From positions 32,654 to 96,653 of the forward strand of contig NZ_WQNH01000013.1 in assembly GCF_009812055.1 (NCBI RefSeq): DNA of 64,000 bases, written 5' to 3'. This DNA is from Chelativorans xinjiangensis. GTDB taxonomy: Bacteria > Pseudomonadota > Alphaproteobacteria > Rhizobiales > Rhizobiaceae. Position 1 is the first letter of the stretch. Every line of letters starts with the position of its first letter. This document shows positions 33,285 to 42,360 of this stretch, piece by piece. Under the pieces are notes generated by a model, which saw only the letters and a program-made list of their open reading frames with translations, did not search any database and was not told where the DNA came from. The position numbers and the translations under genes are program-made.

Positions 33285-34585
33285 GCCTCTCTCTCCTCGT
33301 CATCATCGGTATCCTGCTCTTGCTCCTACTGCTCGGGAGCCCTGTCATCTTCGCCATCGGCGTCGCCGCCATCTCGTATTTCTTCGTCGAGCCGAACATG
33401 AGCTCGATGCTTTCGGTCGTCGTGCACAAGTTCTTCACCGGAATGGACGTTTTCATCTGGCTATCGATCCCGCTCTTCGTCATCGCCGGCGAGATCATGT
33501 CGGCCACCAACATGACCGAACGGCTGCTGGGCTTCTCGCGTCTGCTGGTCGGGCGGCTGCGCGGCGGACTTGCCTATGTGAACGTGGTCGGATCGATGCT
33601 CTTCGGCGGCGTCTCGGGATCGGCCATGGCCGACATCGCGGCACTGGGGCCCGTCGAGATCGAGATGATGAAGAAGGACGGCTACGACCGCGACTTCTCG
33701 GCCGCGCTGACCGTCAGCTCGGCGATCCAGGGGCCGATAATCCCGCCCTCGATCCCGCTCATCATGTTCTCAAGCCTCACCAATACCTCCGTAGCGGCCC
33801 TATTCCTCGCAGGAGCGATGCCCGGCATCCTGCTGGGTCTGGGGCTGATGGTCGTGGTCTTCATCATGGCGCGTGTCAGAAACTTCCCGGCCAATCCCAT
33901 CCGGGATCTGACTGCTGCGAGGGCGTTCCGCATCATAGTGGATGCATTCTGGTCGCTTTTCATGCCGGTAATCATCATCGGCGGCATCGTCTCCGGCGTC
34001 TTTACCGCAACCGAGGCCGCGGCGGTCGCCGTCGCCTACGCGCTGCTGGTTGGCGTCTTCGCCTACCGCAACCTGTCGCTCAAGGAACTCTGGGCTATCC
34101 TCGACCGCTCGGCGCGGGTGACAGCCTCGATCTACCTTATTGTCGGCTTCGCCACGATCATCAGCTGGATCATGGCCAACGAACGCCTTCCCGACGTTCT
34201 TGAAAGCTTCATCGTCGGGCAGGACGTCGCCCCCTGGGTCATTTTATTGGCGATCAATCTCTTCTTGTTGATCAACGGGCTGTGGATCTCAGACTCGGTG
34301 CAGATGTTGCTCTTTGCGCCGCTTTTCACCCCCATCCTCGCCGCTCTCGGCGTCAACCCGGTCCACTTCGGCGTAATCATGACGATGAACATCATGATCG
34401 GCCTGCTGACACCGCCCTACGGCATGGCGCTTTATCTGGGATCCGCCGTCAGCGGCGTACCGCTAGGGCGCATCATAAAGGCAAGTCTGCCGATGCTCGC
34501 CGCATCGCTCATCGTGCTGATGCTGGTCACCTACGTGCCAGCGATCTCTCTCACCCTTCCCCGCCTTTTCGGCTTCATCAACTGA
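33281..34585 (+). CDS. dctM: TRAP transporter large permease (DctM type), system 2
   Basis: 434 aa from ATG at 33281; about 12 hydrophobic segments. Family segments include FGGVSGSAMADIAALGPVEI, IIPPSIPLIMFSS and a C-terminal GLLTPPYGMALYLG. The start is fixed by the ATGA overlap with DctQ. The DHDPS-family gene follows after 13 nt. Confidence 0.92.
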   Translation: MSLSLLVIIGILLLLLLLGSPVIFAIGVAAISYFFVEPNMSSMLSVVVHKFFTGMDVFIWLSIPLFVIAGEIMSATNMTERLLGFSRLLVGRLRGGLAYVNVVGSMLFGGVSGSAMADIAALGPVEIEMMKKDGYDRDFSAALTVSSAIQGPIIPPSIPLIMFSSLTNTSVAALFLAGAMPGILLGLGLMVVVFIMARVRNFPANPIRDLTAARAFRIIVDAFWSLFMPVIIIGGIVSGVFTATEAAAVAVAYALLVGVFAYRNLSLKELWAILDRSARVTASIYLIVGFATIISWIMANERLPDVLESFIVGQDVAPWVILLAINLFLLINGLWISDSVQMLLFAPLFTPILAALGVNPVHFGVIMTMNIMIGLLTPPYGMALYLGSAVSGVPLGRIIKASLPMLAASLIVLMLVTYVPAISLTLPRLFGFIN

Positions 34586-34598
34586 GGAAACGCATCCG

Positions 34599-35510
34599 AT
34601 GACCACCGCACAAGACATTGCGGGTATGCTGCCTGCTACCATCACACCCTTCACGGCATCGGGCGAAGTCAACTACGGCATGATCCCTCGCATCGTCGAC
34701 CATGTCTTCGCGGGTGGCGCCAAGGGAATCCTGCCCATCGGCGGCACCGGCGAATACACCATGCTGTCGAATGAAGAGCGCCGACGCGTGGTCGAGGTCT
34801 CGGTCGAAGCCGCCAAGGGCCGCGGCCCGGTCATCGCCGGGCTGTTGTCACCGGGTTATGCGGACAATATGCTCGTGGCGAAGGACGCAAAAGCCGTCGG
34901 TGCCGATGCGGTCATGCTGATCCTGCCCTTCTACGCCACCGGCCACGACCAAGGCATGGCCGACTACGTTCGCCGCTTCCGCGACGAGATCGACATGCCC
35001 ATCGTCTTCTACGAGATCCCCGGTCGCACCGGCGTCAAGATCGGCATCGATCATATGGCCAAGCTCGCCGAGGAAGGCGTGATCATCGGCATGAAGTTCT
35101 CGGACACCGATCTGACCCGCTGCGCGCATCTTGCGGAACTCACGAACGAAAATTTCTGCCTGCTGGGCGGCCAGGAAGGGCTCATGACCTATCAAGCGTC
35201 GCTGGGCGCTCGCGGCGCGGTGCTTGCGGCGGCGAACCTCTTCCCGCGCTTTTGGAACCACGCGCTCCAGTTGGGCAAAACCGGACAAATCGCGGGGCTG
35301 GTCAAGCATATGGAACTGGCCCGACCGATGATCGACATCGCCTTCATGGAACCGAACCCGGTGCCACTGAAGGTCGGCATGAAGCTCATCGGCATCGACT
35401 GCGGCGAGGGTCGTCTGCCGCTGCAACCGCCGAGCAAGGCCACGGTCAGCGCGGTGACGGCGCTGGTCGAAAAGTTCAACGTCGATTGGGGCGTCAAAGA
35501 GTATGCCTAA
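34599..35510 (+). CDS. DHDPS/NAL-family lyase of the GntR-type regulon
   Basis: 303 aa; GAGGAAACG before the ATG. TIM-barrel class I lyase with Schiff-base Lys166 in GMKFSDTD and Tyr138 in VFYEIPGR. The early motif GGTGEYTML replaces DapA's GTTGE.ATL, so a catabolic pyruvate-linked aldolase or dehydratase is likelier than lysine synthesis. It is only distantly similar to the paralogue at 16737. It overlaps the next gene by 8 nt. The natural substrate is unknown; 2-keto-3-deoxy or hydroxy-oxo acids are usual for the family. Confidence 0.85.
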   Translation: MTTAQDIAGMLPATITPFTASGEVNYGMIPRIVDHVFAGGAKGILPIGGTGEYTMLSNEERRRVVEVSVEAAKGRGPVIAGLLSPGYADNMLVAKDAKAVGADAVMLILPFYATGHDQGMADYVRRFRDEIDMPIVFYEIPGRTGVKIGIDHMAKLAEEGVIIGMKFSDTDLTRCAHLAELTNENFCLLGGQEGLMTYQASLGARGAVLAAANLFPRFWNHALQLGKTGQIAGLVKHMELARPMIDIAFMEPNPVPLKVGMKLIGIDCGEGRLPLQPPSKATVSAVTALVEKFNVDWGVKEYA

Positions 35511-36933
35511 GACACTTGCGTCGGACAGGACGGTCAGCGCTCTGCGGGAGATTGTCGGACCCAAGGGAATCCTGACCGGCGATGACATGGCGGGTTACCT
35601 GACGGACTGGCGCGCCCGGTCCACGGGCACGGCGGAGTGCGTCGTGATGCCTGCGAGCACCGAGGAGGTGTCGAAGGTCGTGTCCTACTGTTCCCGGCAC
35701 GCCCTTCCGCTCTACGTCCAAGGGGGCAACACCAGCTTGTGCGGCGGATCGGTGCCCAGCAAGGCCGGAGGAGACATCCTCCTGTCGACCCGGCGTCTCA
35801 ACGCCGTGCGCGAGATCGACTCGGTCAGCAACCTGGCGGTCGTCGAGGCCGGTCTTGTGCTGGCCAATCTGCACGAGATCGCCGAAAAACACGACCGTAT
35901 TTTCCCGATGCACCTGGGATCGGAAGGCACAGCCCAGATCGGCGGGCTGCTGTCGACCAATTCGGGCGGCGTGTCCGCCGTGCGCTACGGGCCGATGCGC
36001 GACCTCGTGGCCGGGCTAGAGGTCGTGCTTCCGGATGGCTCGGTAATCTCGCGGCTCAACGGGCTGCGAAAGGACAACCGCGGGTTCGACTGGAAGCATC
36101 TCTTCATCGGCGGCGAGGGAACGCTCGGCATCGTCACGGCCGCGGCCCTTAAGCTGCACACGAAGATGGCCGCAAGGGCCGACGCGCTGGTTGCCATCTC
36201 CTCTCCGGCGCAGGCGACCGAGGTCTTCCGCGCCGTTCGCGATCGTTTCGACACGCGGCTGATGGCCTGCGAACTCGTCTCCGGAACCGAAGTTTCGCTG
36301 ACATTGAAACACGTGCCGGGCCTACGCTTTCCGACGCCTGACGTACCCGACTGGATGGTGCTAATCGAACTGGGCGACACCGGCGGAGAGGAAGCGCTGC
36401 GCGAGGGCCTGCAGGAATGCCTGGCCGAGCTTTTCGAGGACGGGACGATCGCCGATGCCGTTGTCTGCCAGAATCTGCGCGAAAGCGAGGATCTGTGGAA
36501 ATGGCGGCACTCCTTCTCGGAAGCCAACAAGAAGGCGGGCCACGGCATCGTCTTCGATCCCGCGCTGCGGGTGAAGTCGGTGCCCGAGTTTATCGAGCGC
36601 GCCATCCCGGCCGCACTCGATATGGTCCCCTTCGCGATACCGCTGACGGTCTGCCACCTGGGTGACGGCAACTCTCATCTCATCGTCATGATCCTCAAGG
36701 AGGATCTGCCGAAGATCAACGACCTAGAGGAACTCACGCACCGCATGTTCGAACGCATCCACGACATCGTCGCCGATCTGGGCGGGTCGTTCAGTGCCGA
36801 GCATGGCATCGGGCGCAAGCTCGTCGAGGAAATGGTGCTGCGCCAGCCCCCGGCCGAGATCGCGCTGATGCGCGCGATCAAGCAGGCGATCGACCCGAAG
36901 GGTATCATGTCGCCGGGCGTGCTGCTTGGCTGA
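35503..36933 (+). CDS. FAD-linked oxidase, GlcD / D-2-hydroxyacid dehydrogenase type
   Basis: 476 aa. The PCMH-type FAD domain (LPLYVQGGNTSLCGGSVPSK, LGSEGTAQIGGLLSTNSGGV) is followed by the FAD-oxidase C domain with its metal-binding segments TVCHLGDGNSHLI and GGSFSAEHGIGRKLVEEMV. Such enzymes oxidise D-2-hydroxy acids (D-lactate, glycolate, D-2-hydroxyglutarate) and pass electrons to a quinone or ETF. It starts 8 nt inside the lyase gene, so translation is coupled. It suggests a hydroxy acid intermediate in this pathway. Confidence 0.88.
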   Translation: MPKTLASDRTVSALREIVGPKGILTGDDMAGYLTDWRARSTGTAECVVMPASTEEVSKVVSYCSRHALPLYVQGGNTSLCGGSVPSKAGGDILLSTRRLNAVREIDSVSNLAVVEAGLVLANLHEIAEKHDRIFPMHLGSEGTAQIGGLLSTNSGGVSAVRYGPMRDLVAGLEVVLPDGSVISRLNGLRKDNRGFDWKHLFIGGEGTLGIVTAAALKLHTKMAARADALVAISSPAQATEVFRAVRDRFDTRLMACELVSGTEVSLTLKHVPGLRFPTPDVPDWMVLIELGDTGGEEALREGLQECLAELFEDGTIADAVVCQNLRESEDLWKWRHSFSEANKKAGHGIVFDPALRVKSVPEFIERAIPAALDMVPFAIPLTVCHLGDGNSHLIVMILKEDLPKINDLEELTHRMFERIHDIVADLGGSFSAEHGIGRKLVEEMVLRQPPAEIALMRAIKQAIDPKGIMSPGVLLG

Positions 36934-36986
36934 ATGTCGGAGGCCGCGCTTCGGCGCGGCCCCGTCCTGAAACGAAGAGAGAAAAC

Positions 36987-37751
36987 ATGTACGACTTTAC
37001 GGGCAAGATCGCGGTCATCACCGGCGGCGCCGGCGGTATCGGCGAGGCGGCCGCGGCAGGCTTTGCCCGCACCGGCGCCAAGGTTTACATCATGGACTGG
37101 TCGCGGGAGGCGCTCGATGCCGCTGTCGGGCGCTTGTCATCGCTGGGGGACGTGACCCCCATACAGGTGGACGTGACCGATCGTGCGGCACTTGACGCCG
37201 CCTTCGCGAAGATCGCCGAGGCCGGCGGGACAGATATCCTCGTGACTTCCGCCGCCATCGTAAAGACCGGCCGGATCCTCGATTTCGACCCCGAGACCTG
37301 GACGAAGATTCTCGACGTGAACCTCACCGGCACCTTCCACTGCTGCCAGATCGCCGGGCGCCAGATGAAGGCCAAGGGCAAAGGCCGCATCATCACCGTG
37401 AGCTCGGTCAACGGCCAGATCGCCAACACCGGGCGCGGAGCCTATTCCTGCACCAAGGGCGGCGTCGATATGCTGACCCGCCTGCTCGCCAACGAGTTGG
37501 GAGACAAGGGCATCACCGCCAACGCGGTGGCGCCGGTACCGGTGGATACGCCCATGGTCCTTCAGGTGCATAGCCCCAAAGACCGCGCCATATGGGAGGA
37601 CCAGATCCCTGCGAAGCGCTATGCGAAACCGGAGGAAGTCGCCTCGGCCATCCAGTTCCTTGCCAGCGACGAGGCGGCCTATATCAACGGGCACATCCTG
37701 AACGTGGACGGCGGTTTCATGGCCTCGGGGGTGATCCTGCGCGAGGAGTAA
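36987..37751 (+). CDS. Short-chain dehydrogenase/reductase
   Basis: 254 aa classical SDR: cofactor motif TGGAGGIG (residues 12-19), NAG-type site replaced by TSAA (residues 87-90), catalytic Ser140, Tyr153 and Lys157 (YSCTK). Asp37 after the second strand (IMDWSRE) favours NAD. The C-terminal segment RYAKPEEVASAIQFLASDEA with INGHILNVDGG is typical of FabG-like members. Last gene of the plus-strand operon, convergent with the aspartate-dehydrogenase-like gene. Substrate unknown, likely a secondary alcohol or keto acid of the same route. Confidence 0.88.
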   Translation: MYDFTGKIAVITGGAGGIGEAAAAGFARTGAKVYIMDWSREALDAAVGRLSSLGDVTPIQVDVTDRAALDAAFAKIAEAGGTDILVTSAAIVKTGRILDFDPETWTKILDVNLTGTFHCCQIAGRQMKAKGKGRIITVSSVNGQIANTGRGAYSCTKGGVDMLTRLLANELGDKGITANAVAPVPVDTPMVLQVHSPKDRAIWEDQIPAKRYAKPEEVASAIQFLASDEAAYINGHILNVDGGFMASGVILREE

Positions 37752-37804
37752 CCCGTCCGGCGGCGCCCGGGGCCGGCAGCCCAATGTTCGGCAAGGAGGC
37801 GGAT

Positions 37805-38575
37805 TCAGATCACGCTGATCCCCTCGCCTCCGAGGATGCGCCGGACCGACCCCACGGCCGAGCGAGGCGTGTAGGCTCCCGTCACCCCGCCCAGCGATCG
37901 CGACGAAATCCGTAGATCCCAGTTCAGCCCAGGGCCAGTCACTTCGATTTGGTGCATCATCTCGGCCTGCCCCGGCACCGCCACGATCCGGCTCACGGTT
38001 TGATCGAAGCCGAGACCCGCCAGCGACACCGCCGCATGCACGTTCACGTTGCGGGGAAAACGATGGCAGGCCCCGCGCGCGGACCCCTCGTAGAGAACCC
38101 CTTCGGCATCCGGATCGACCCCCAGGCTCTTGCCGCTCTTGATCGTGGTGATCGTCACGCTTTCGATAAGTCCGCACCCGTCCCCGATCCCGTCGAGCCC
38201 GAGCACGGCCCCATGCGGCACGTAGAACCGTCTCCCGCTCGCATGCGCGGCCTCCAGAACGGCGTCTTCGGTCGCGCGATCCGCAAGTGCGGTGCTGCTG
38301 AAGGCGCAGAAATCCGCGCCAGCCAGCGTCACCGGGGCCAGCCGCGCCACGATCTCGGGCATGGCAGCTTCGATCACCAGGTCGACCGGACGCCGCAACG
38401 CCTCTTCCGCGTCGCTGATCAGGATTCCGGCGGCCAACCCTTGATCGCCGCGCTTGCCGGCGTTGCGCACCAGCACGAAGGCGATCTCGACATCCGGTCT
38501 GGAGCGCAACTCTTCGAGGATCGCCTGCCCGATGGCGCCAGCACCGATCACGCCGACCCTTGTGATGCCTGTCAT
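37805..38575 (-). CDS. L-aspartate dehydrogenase-like (AspDH/NadX family)
   Basis: 256 aa from ATG at 38575, chosen because GAGGGG lies ~8 nt upstream. The NAD(P) fold is VGVIGAGAIGQAIL. The catalytic-domain signature FPRNVNVHAAVSLAGLGFDQT contains the His expected in AspDH, and GACHRFP precedes it. Family members interconvert L-aspartate and iminosuccinate/oxaloacetate. It lies 19 nt after soxG2 and is presumably the last gene of that operon, an unusual partner for a sarcosine-oxidase-type enzyme. This hints that the demethylated product could be aspartate or a related amino acid. Confidence 0.85.
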   Translation of the reverse strand: MTGITRVGVIGAGAIGQAILEELRSRPDVEIAFVLVRNAGKRGDQGLAAGILISDAEEALRRPVDLVIEAAMPEIVARLAPVTLAGADFCAFSSTALADRATEDAVLEAAHASGRRFYVPHGAVLGLDGIGDGCGLIESVTITTIKSGKSLGVDPDAEGVLYEGSARGACHRFPRNVNVHAAVSLAGLGFDQTVSRIVAVPGQAEMMHQIEVTGPGLNWDLRISSRSLGGVTGAYTPRSAVGSVRRILGGEGISVI

Positions 38576-38594
38576 CAATGTCATCCCCTCATCG

Positions 38595-39197
38595 TTATTC
38601 CGCGGCGCGGACAAGGCGGTGGCCGGGCAGCACGTCAGCGAGGAACGCCGCCACATAATCCGACGAAGCCACGTCGAAGAACATATCCACCTGCGTATCA
38701 TCGCTCCCGCGCAGGAGCACAGCATCGAGATGCATCGCACGCGTCTGTAGCACGCCTCCTACCGGAAAGGCACGTTCGCGCGTGTCCACCGCAGTGAGCA
38801 ATCTCAGCGCGTCTCGCGTACCTGGGCCGGTCAGACGCAGCCAGCACCAGCCCTCGTCGCGATAGGCATCGTAGCCCTTCACTCCTTCAGCCGCCTCCCA
38901 TGCGTCGCGCAGGGCCTTCAAGGCTGCGCCGTCGCTCGGGCTTGCAGGCAGCATCAGCGCCTCATCTCGGCCCAGTCGCGCGATGAGCAGGCCATCGCCC
39001 TCAGCAACTTGGTTCACCATGTCGGGCAGCGGGACACCCTGCGCCTTCAGCCATGCGGCCGTACCCGAGCCGCGTAGTCCGAAGCGCGGTAGGGGCGACA
39101 TGTCGGTCACTATGTCGGCGCCCAGCTCCGGGGCGCCTGTCAACAAGGGCAGCCGATTGAGCGGCCAGTGGCGGTGACTGGCAAGCTGAGCGGTCAT
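38595..39197 (-). CDS. soxG: Sarcosine-oxidase-type gamma subunit, second set
   Basis: 200 aa with a GcvT-like fold: WCWLRLTGPGTRDALRLLTAVDTRERAF, read from about residue 117, and VDMFFDVASSDYVAAFLADV near the end. The ATG follows the soxA2 stop directly. It is clearly diverged from the soxG at 23835 and 17 residues longer. Structural partner of the second four-subunit oxidase. Confidence 0.82.
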   Translation of the reverse strand: MTAQLASHRHWPLNRLPLLTGAPELGADIVTDMSPLPRFGLRGSGTAAWLKAQGVPLPDMVNQVAEGDGLLIARLGRDEALMLPASPSDGAALKALRDAWEAAEGVKGYDAYRDEGWCWLRLTGPGTRDALRLLTAVDTRERAFPVGGVLQTRAMHLDAVLLRGSDDTQVDMFFDVASSDYVAAFLADVLPGHRLVRAAE

Positions 39198-42083
39198 TCA
39201 AAGCTCCTGGCGTGTGTTGTTCGGGTCGTAGAAGGGAAGCGGGACCACCAGCGCTTCGACCTCGCGACCGGTGAAGGACCGGATGCGCAGCGTGGCGCCC
39301 GGTACCGCGTCTTCCGGCGCGGCATAGGCCAGGCCGATCCAGCGGCCGAGCGAGGGCGAATGTCCGAACGAGGTCACCTGCCCCACCGGATGGCCGTCGC
39401 GCAGAACAAGGGCGGATTCGCCGACATCCCTCGCCAGATCGTCCGGCAATGTGAAGCCGCAGAACCGCCTCTTGTCACCGAGGTCGTGCCGCATCTCGAG
39501 GGCGGGCTTGCCGATGTAGAAAGGCTTCTTCTTTGACAACGCCCAACCCATGCCAAGCTCGTCCGGCGTGGTCAGGGCGTCGGTGTCCTGCCCGATGATG
39601 ATGTGCCCCTTTTCGAGCCGCAGGATACGCGAGGCCTCGAGCCCATAGGGCCGCAGACCCAGCTCTTCGCCTGCCTCCAGCAGCGCCCGCCAAAGCGCAA
39701 CGGCGCGCGACTGCGGCAGGTGCAGCTCGTAACTGAGTTCGCCGGTGAAGCCGATCCGCATTATCCGCACGGGCAGGCCAGCAAGCGTGCCCACATGCCC
39801 ATGGAGGAAAGCGAAGCCCTCGCGCGAAAAATCGATATCGCTGCTCAACCGTTCCAGCACCTCGCGGGCATTCGGCCCAGTGAGATTGATGGCGGCAAAG
39901 GCCGAGGTGACGTTCTGGATGTCCAGATCCATTCCCCAGATGGTCTTTTGCAGCATCATCTCGGCAAAGACCCGATCCACTGCGCCGGTGGTCGAGGTCA
40001 CATAGAAATGGTCGTCGGCCATGCGGAAGGCCACGCCATCATCCATGACCGAGCCCAACTCGGTCAGCGACAGACAATAGCGCACCCGTCCCACGGGCTG
40101 TTTCGCGTGGGCCATGGTGTAGAAGCGGTCGAGGAACGCCGCCGCCGACGGCCCGCGCAATTCCAGCTTGCCCAGGGTCGAGACGTCAAGGATCCCGGCC
40201 GCCTCGCGCACCATGCGAATCTCGCGGGTGACGCCGTCGCGGAAGCTCTCGTCGCGGCGATAGAGAAAGGGCCGCCACCATGTACCCACAGGCTGCATCT
40301 GCGCGCCCGCGGCAAGGTGTTCACCCTGTAGGGCTGTGTAGCGGTACCGTTGGGGTGTGGTGTCGGCCAGCAAACCCAGCTTTTCCGGTCCAAAGGGCGG
40401 GCGCGAGGTGGTGATGCCCACATCGGCCAGGGTCCGGCCGGTCTGCCCGGCGACGATCCGCGCCGTGGCCAGCGCCGAGTGTCGCCCTTGCGAAGGACCC
40501 ATGCCCACCGTGGAATAGCGCTTGACCAGTTCCAGTTCGCTGTAGCCGTCGGCCACCGCATTCTTGATGTCCTTGGCCTGCAGGTCCTCGTCAAAATCCA
40601 CGAAATCGCAGCCCTTGGGGTGGTAGCTCACCTGCGGAGCGCGGCGCCAGCCTTTTTCGGGGGCGATGGTCTCGGCGGGCAGCCCGGTCAGCCCCAGCCC
40701 GGCGGCGGCCCGCTGCCCGGCGATTTCGCCGCTGCGCAGCACGCGGATCAGGTTCGAAAGCCCATCGGCGGCCCCGGCAATATGAACATGTGCGGGCAGC
40801 CCGGTGATGGCGAATGTGGTGCCACTGGCATCAGACGACAGGCGCGCCCCGGCCTGCAGCGCAAGCTGATAGCCGGGAGTATAGCCCCCCGCAACAACCA
40901 GCAGGTCGCACGCCTCGGTCCGCAAGCGGCCGGAACTCAGGCGGATATCGACCGCCTTCAGGTGCAGTCCGCGCCTTGTACCCCTGGCCTCCATGATGGA
41001 GGCCCCGCGAAGTACGGTCAGGCCACGCCGCGCCAGATCCAAATCGAAACCGTCACGGTCCTCCGTTTCGGGATCGATGATGGCGGCAACCTCGACGCCT
41101 GCGTCCTGCAGGTCGAAGGCGGCGAGATAACCGTCACGGTGTCCGGCATAGACCACCGCCCGCTCTCCGGGACGCACACCGTAGTGTCGCATAAGCCGCT
41201 GCACGGCGGAGGACACCATGACGCCGGGCAGGTCATTGTTGCGGAACACCACGGGCTGCTCGTGCGCGCCAGTGGCGAGCACAAGCTCGGCGGCACGGAC
41301 ACGGATAAACCGGTCGCCCCGGACGACCGGCATCCAATTGTCATCGAACCGGCCGTTGCAGACCGCGTCACAAAGCACCTCGATACCCGGCTCGGCGTCA
41401 ATCTGCGCACGCAGGTCCGCAAGGATGCCTTCAGCCTCGGCATGATCCTCGGCAAAGCGCGCATAAGTCAGCGCGCCGCCCAGCTCCGGCTCGCGCTCGA
41501 TTAACATCACTTGCGCGCCCGCGCGTGCCGCCGCCAACGCCGCCGAAAGGCCCGCCGGTCCAGCACCCACGACCATCACATCACAATGGCGCGTCTCCTT
41601 CACATATCGCTGTGGTGCGGGCGCGAGGCTGACCGTGCCAAGCCCCGCCGCGTTCCGGATGATCGGTTCCCAGAATTTCAGCCACGCGCCTTTGCCTGGC
41701 GAAAAAAACGTTCGATAGTAAAAGCCCACGGGCAGAAAGCGGCCCAGATGGTCGATGACGCGGCCCCGGTCGCGCAGGAGCGTGCCATGCAGATTGACCG
41801 GCATGACCGCCATGCCGTCCGACACGGCACGGATATCCGCTCGCACGTTCGGTTCGTCGCCGATCTGGACCAGCGTGTTCGCGTCCTGCCCGGCCATGGT
41901 CAGGATGCCCCGCGGGCGGTGATACTTGAAGGACCGCGACAAAATCCATTCGCCTTTTGCCGCAAGCGCACTGGCGATGGTATCGCCGGGATGCGCTTCA
42001 ATCCGGCGCCCCTCGAATGTGAAGCTGATGCGGTGGCTCCGGTCGATGCGGCTTCCCCAGCCGCTGCCAAGTCTCTCAGTCAT
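39198..42083 (-). CDS. soxA: Sarcosine-oxidase-type alpha subunit, second set
   Basis: 961 aa with the canonical order: ferredoxin-like N-terminus with SRSFKYHRPRGILTMAG, dinucleotide fold [20 protein letters not shown], and C-terminal GcvT folate domain (KGHIIIGQDTDALTTPDELG, MGWALSKKKPFYIG). It is about 36 residues shorter than the SoxA at 24401 and strongly diverged across the N-terminal half. The folate domain is intact, so the one-carbon unit should again be captured as methylene-THF. The substrate may not be sarcosine. It overlaps soxD2 by 4 nt. Confidence 0.9.
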   Translation of the reverse strand: MTERLGSGWGSRIDRSHRISFTFEGRRIEAHPGDTIASALAAKGEWILSRSFKYHRPRGILTMAGQDANTLVQIGDEPNVRADIRAVSDGMAVMPVNLHGTLLRDRGRVIDHLGRFLPVGFYYRTFFSPGKGAWLKFWEPIIRNAAGLGTVSLAPAPQRYVKETRHCDVMVVGAGPAGLSAALAAARAGAQVMLIEREPELGGALTYARFAEDHAEAEGILADLRAQIDAEPGIEVLCDAVCNGRFDDNWMPVVRGDRFIRVRAAELVLATGAHEQPVVFRNNDLPGVMVSSAVQRLMRHYGVRPGERAVVYAGHRDGYLAAFDLQDAGVEVAAIIDPETEDRDGFDLDLARRGLTVLRGASIMEARGTRRGLHLKAVDIRLSSGRLRTEACDLLVVAGGYTPGYQLALQAGARLSSDASGTTFAITGLPAHVHIAGAADGLSNLIRVLRSGEIAGQRAAAGLGLTGLPAETIAPEKGWRRAPQVSYHPKGCDFVDFDEDLQAKDIKNAVADGYSELELVKRYSTVGMGPSQGRHSALATARIVAGQTGRTLADVGITTSRPPFGPEKLGLLADTTPQRYRYTALQGEHLAAGAQMQPVGTWWRPFLYRRDESFRDGVTREIRMVREAAGILDVSTLGKLELRGPSAAAFLDRFYTMAHAKQPVGRVRYCLSLTELGSVMDDGVAFRMADDHFYVTSTTGAVDRVFAEMMLQKTIWGMDLDIQNVTSAFAAINLTGPNAREVLERLSSDIDFSREGFAFLHGHVGTLAGLPVRIMRIGFTGELSYELHLPQSRAVALWRALLEAGEELGLRPYGLEASRILRLEKGHIIIGQDTDALTTPDELGMGWALSKKKPFYIGKPALEMRHDLGDKRRFCGFTLPDDLARDVGESALVLRDGHPVGQVTSFGHSPSLGRWIGLAYAAPEDAVPGATLRIRSFTGREVEALVVPLPFYDPNNTRQEL

Positions 42084-42349
42084 TCAGCACCCGATGCGTT
42101 TGCGGTCCCTGCGCCCTTGAGGTAGGTGCGGAGGATCTCGTCCGTATTCAGATGGCGTTCGGCGATGAACACCGTGTTGGACGGCGTATGCCGCCACCAT
42201 TCGCGCAGCACGCCCATCGGGTTTGGCGCAAAGAACAGATGCTCCACCAGCGCGCGCCCTTCGGGCGCCTCATCGTCGCGGACCGGACCGAGCCATTGGA
42301 ATTCCGCGATGTTTCGGGGCCCGTTCACCGGACAGGTCATCACTTTCAT
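42080..42349 (-). CDS. soxD: Sarcosine-oxidase-type delta subunit, second set, zinc site altered
   Basis: 89 aa. It begins MKVMTCPVNGPRNIAEFQWL: Cys6 is kept, but the second Cys of the SoxD zinc site (CPYC in the paralogue at 27391) is Asn9. The C-terminal HxxxC segment reads WRHTPSNTVFIAER, without the Cys. The zinc site therefore cannot be complete. This CPVNGPR variant probably marks a distinct oxidase subfamily. It lies 11 nt after soxB2. Confidence 0.8.
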   Translation of the reverse strand: MKVMTCPVNGPRNIAEFQWLGPVRDDEAPEGRALVEHLFFAPNPMGVLREWWRHTPSNTVFIAERHLNTDEILRTYLKGAGTANASGAE

Positions 42350-42360
42350 GACTTCGCTCC

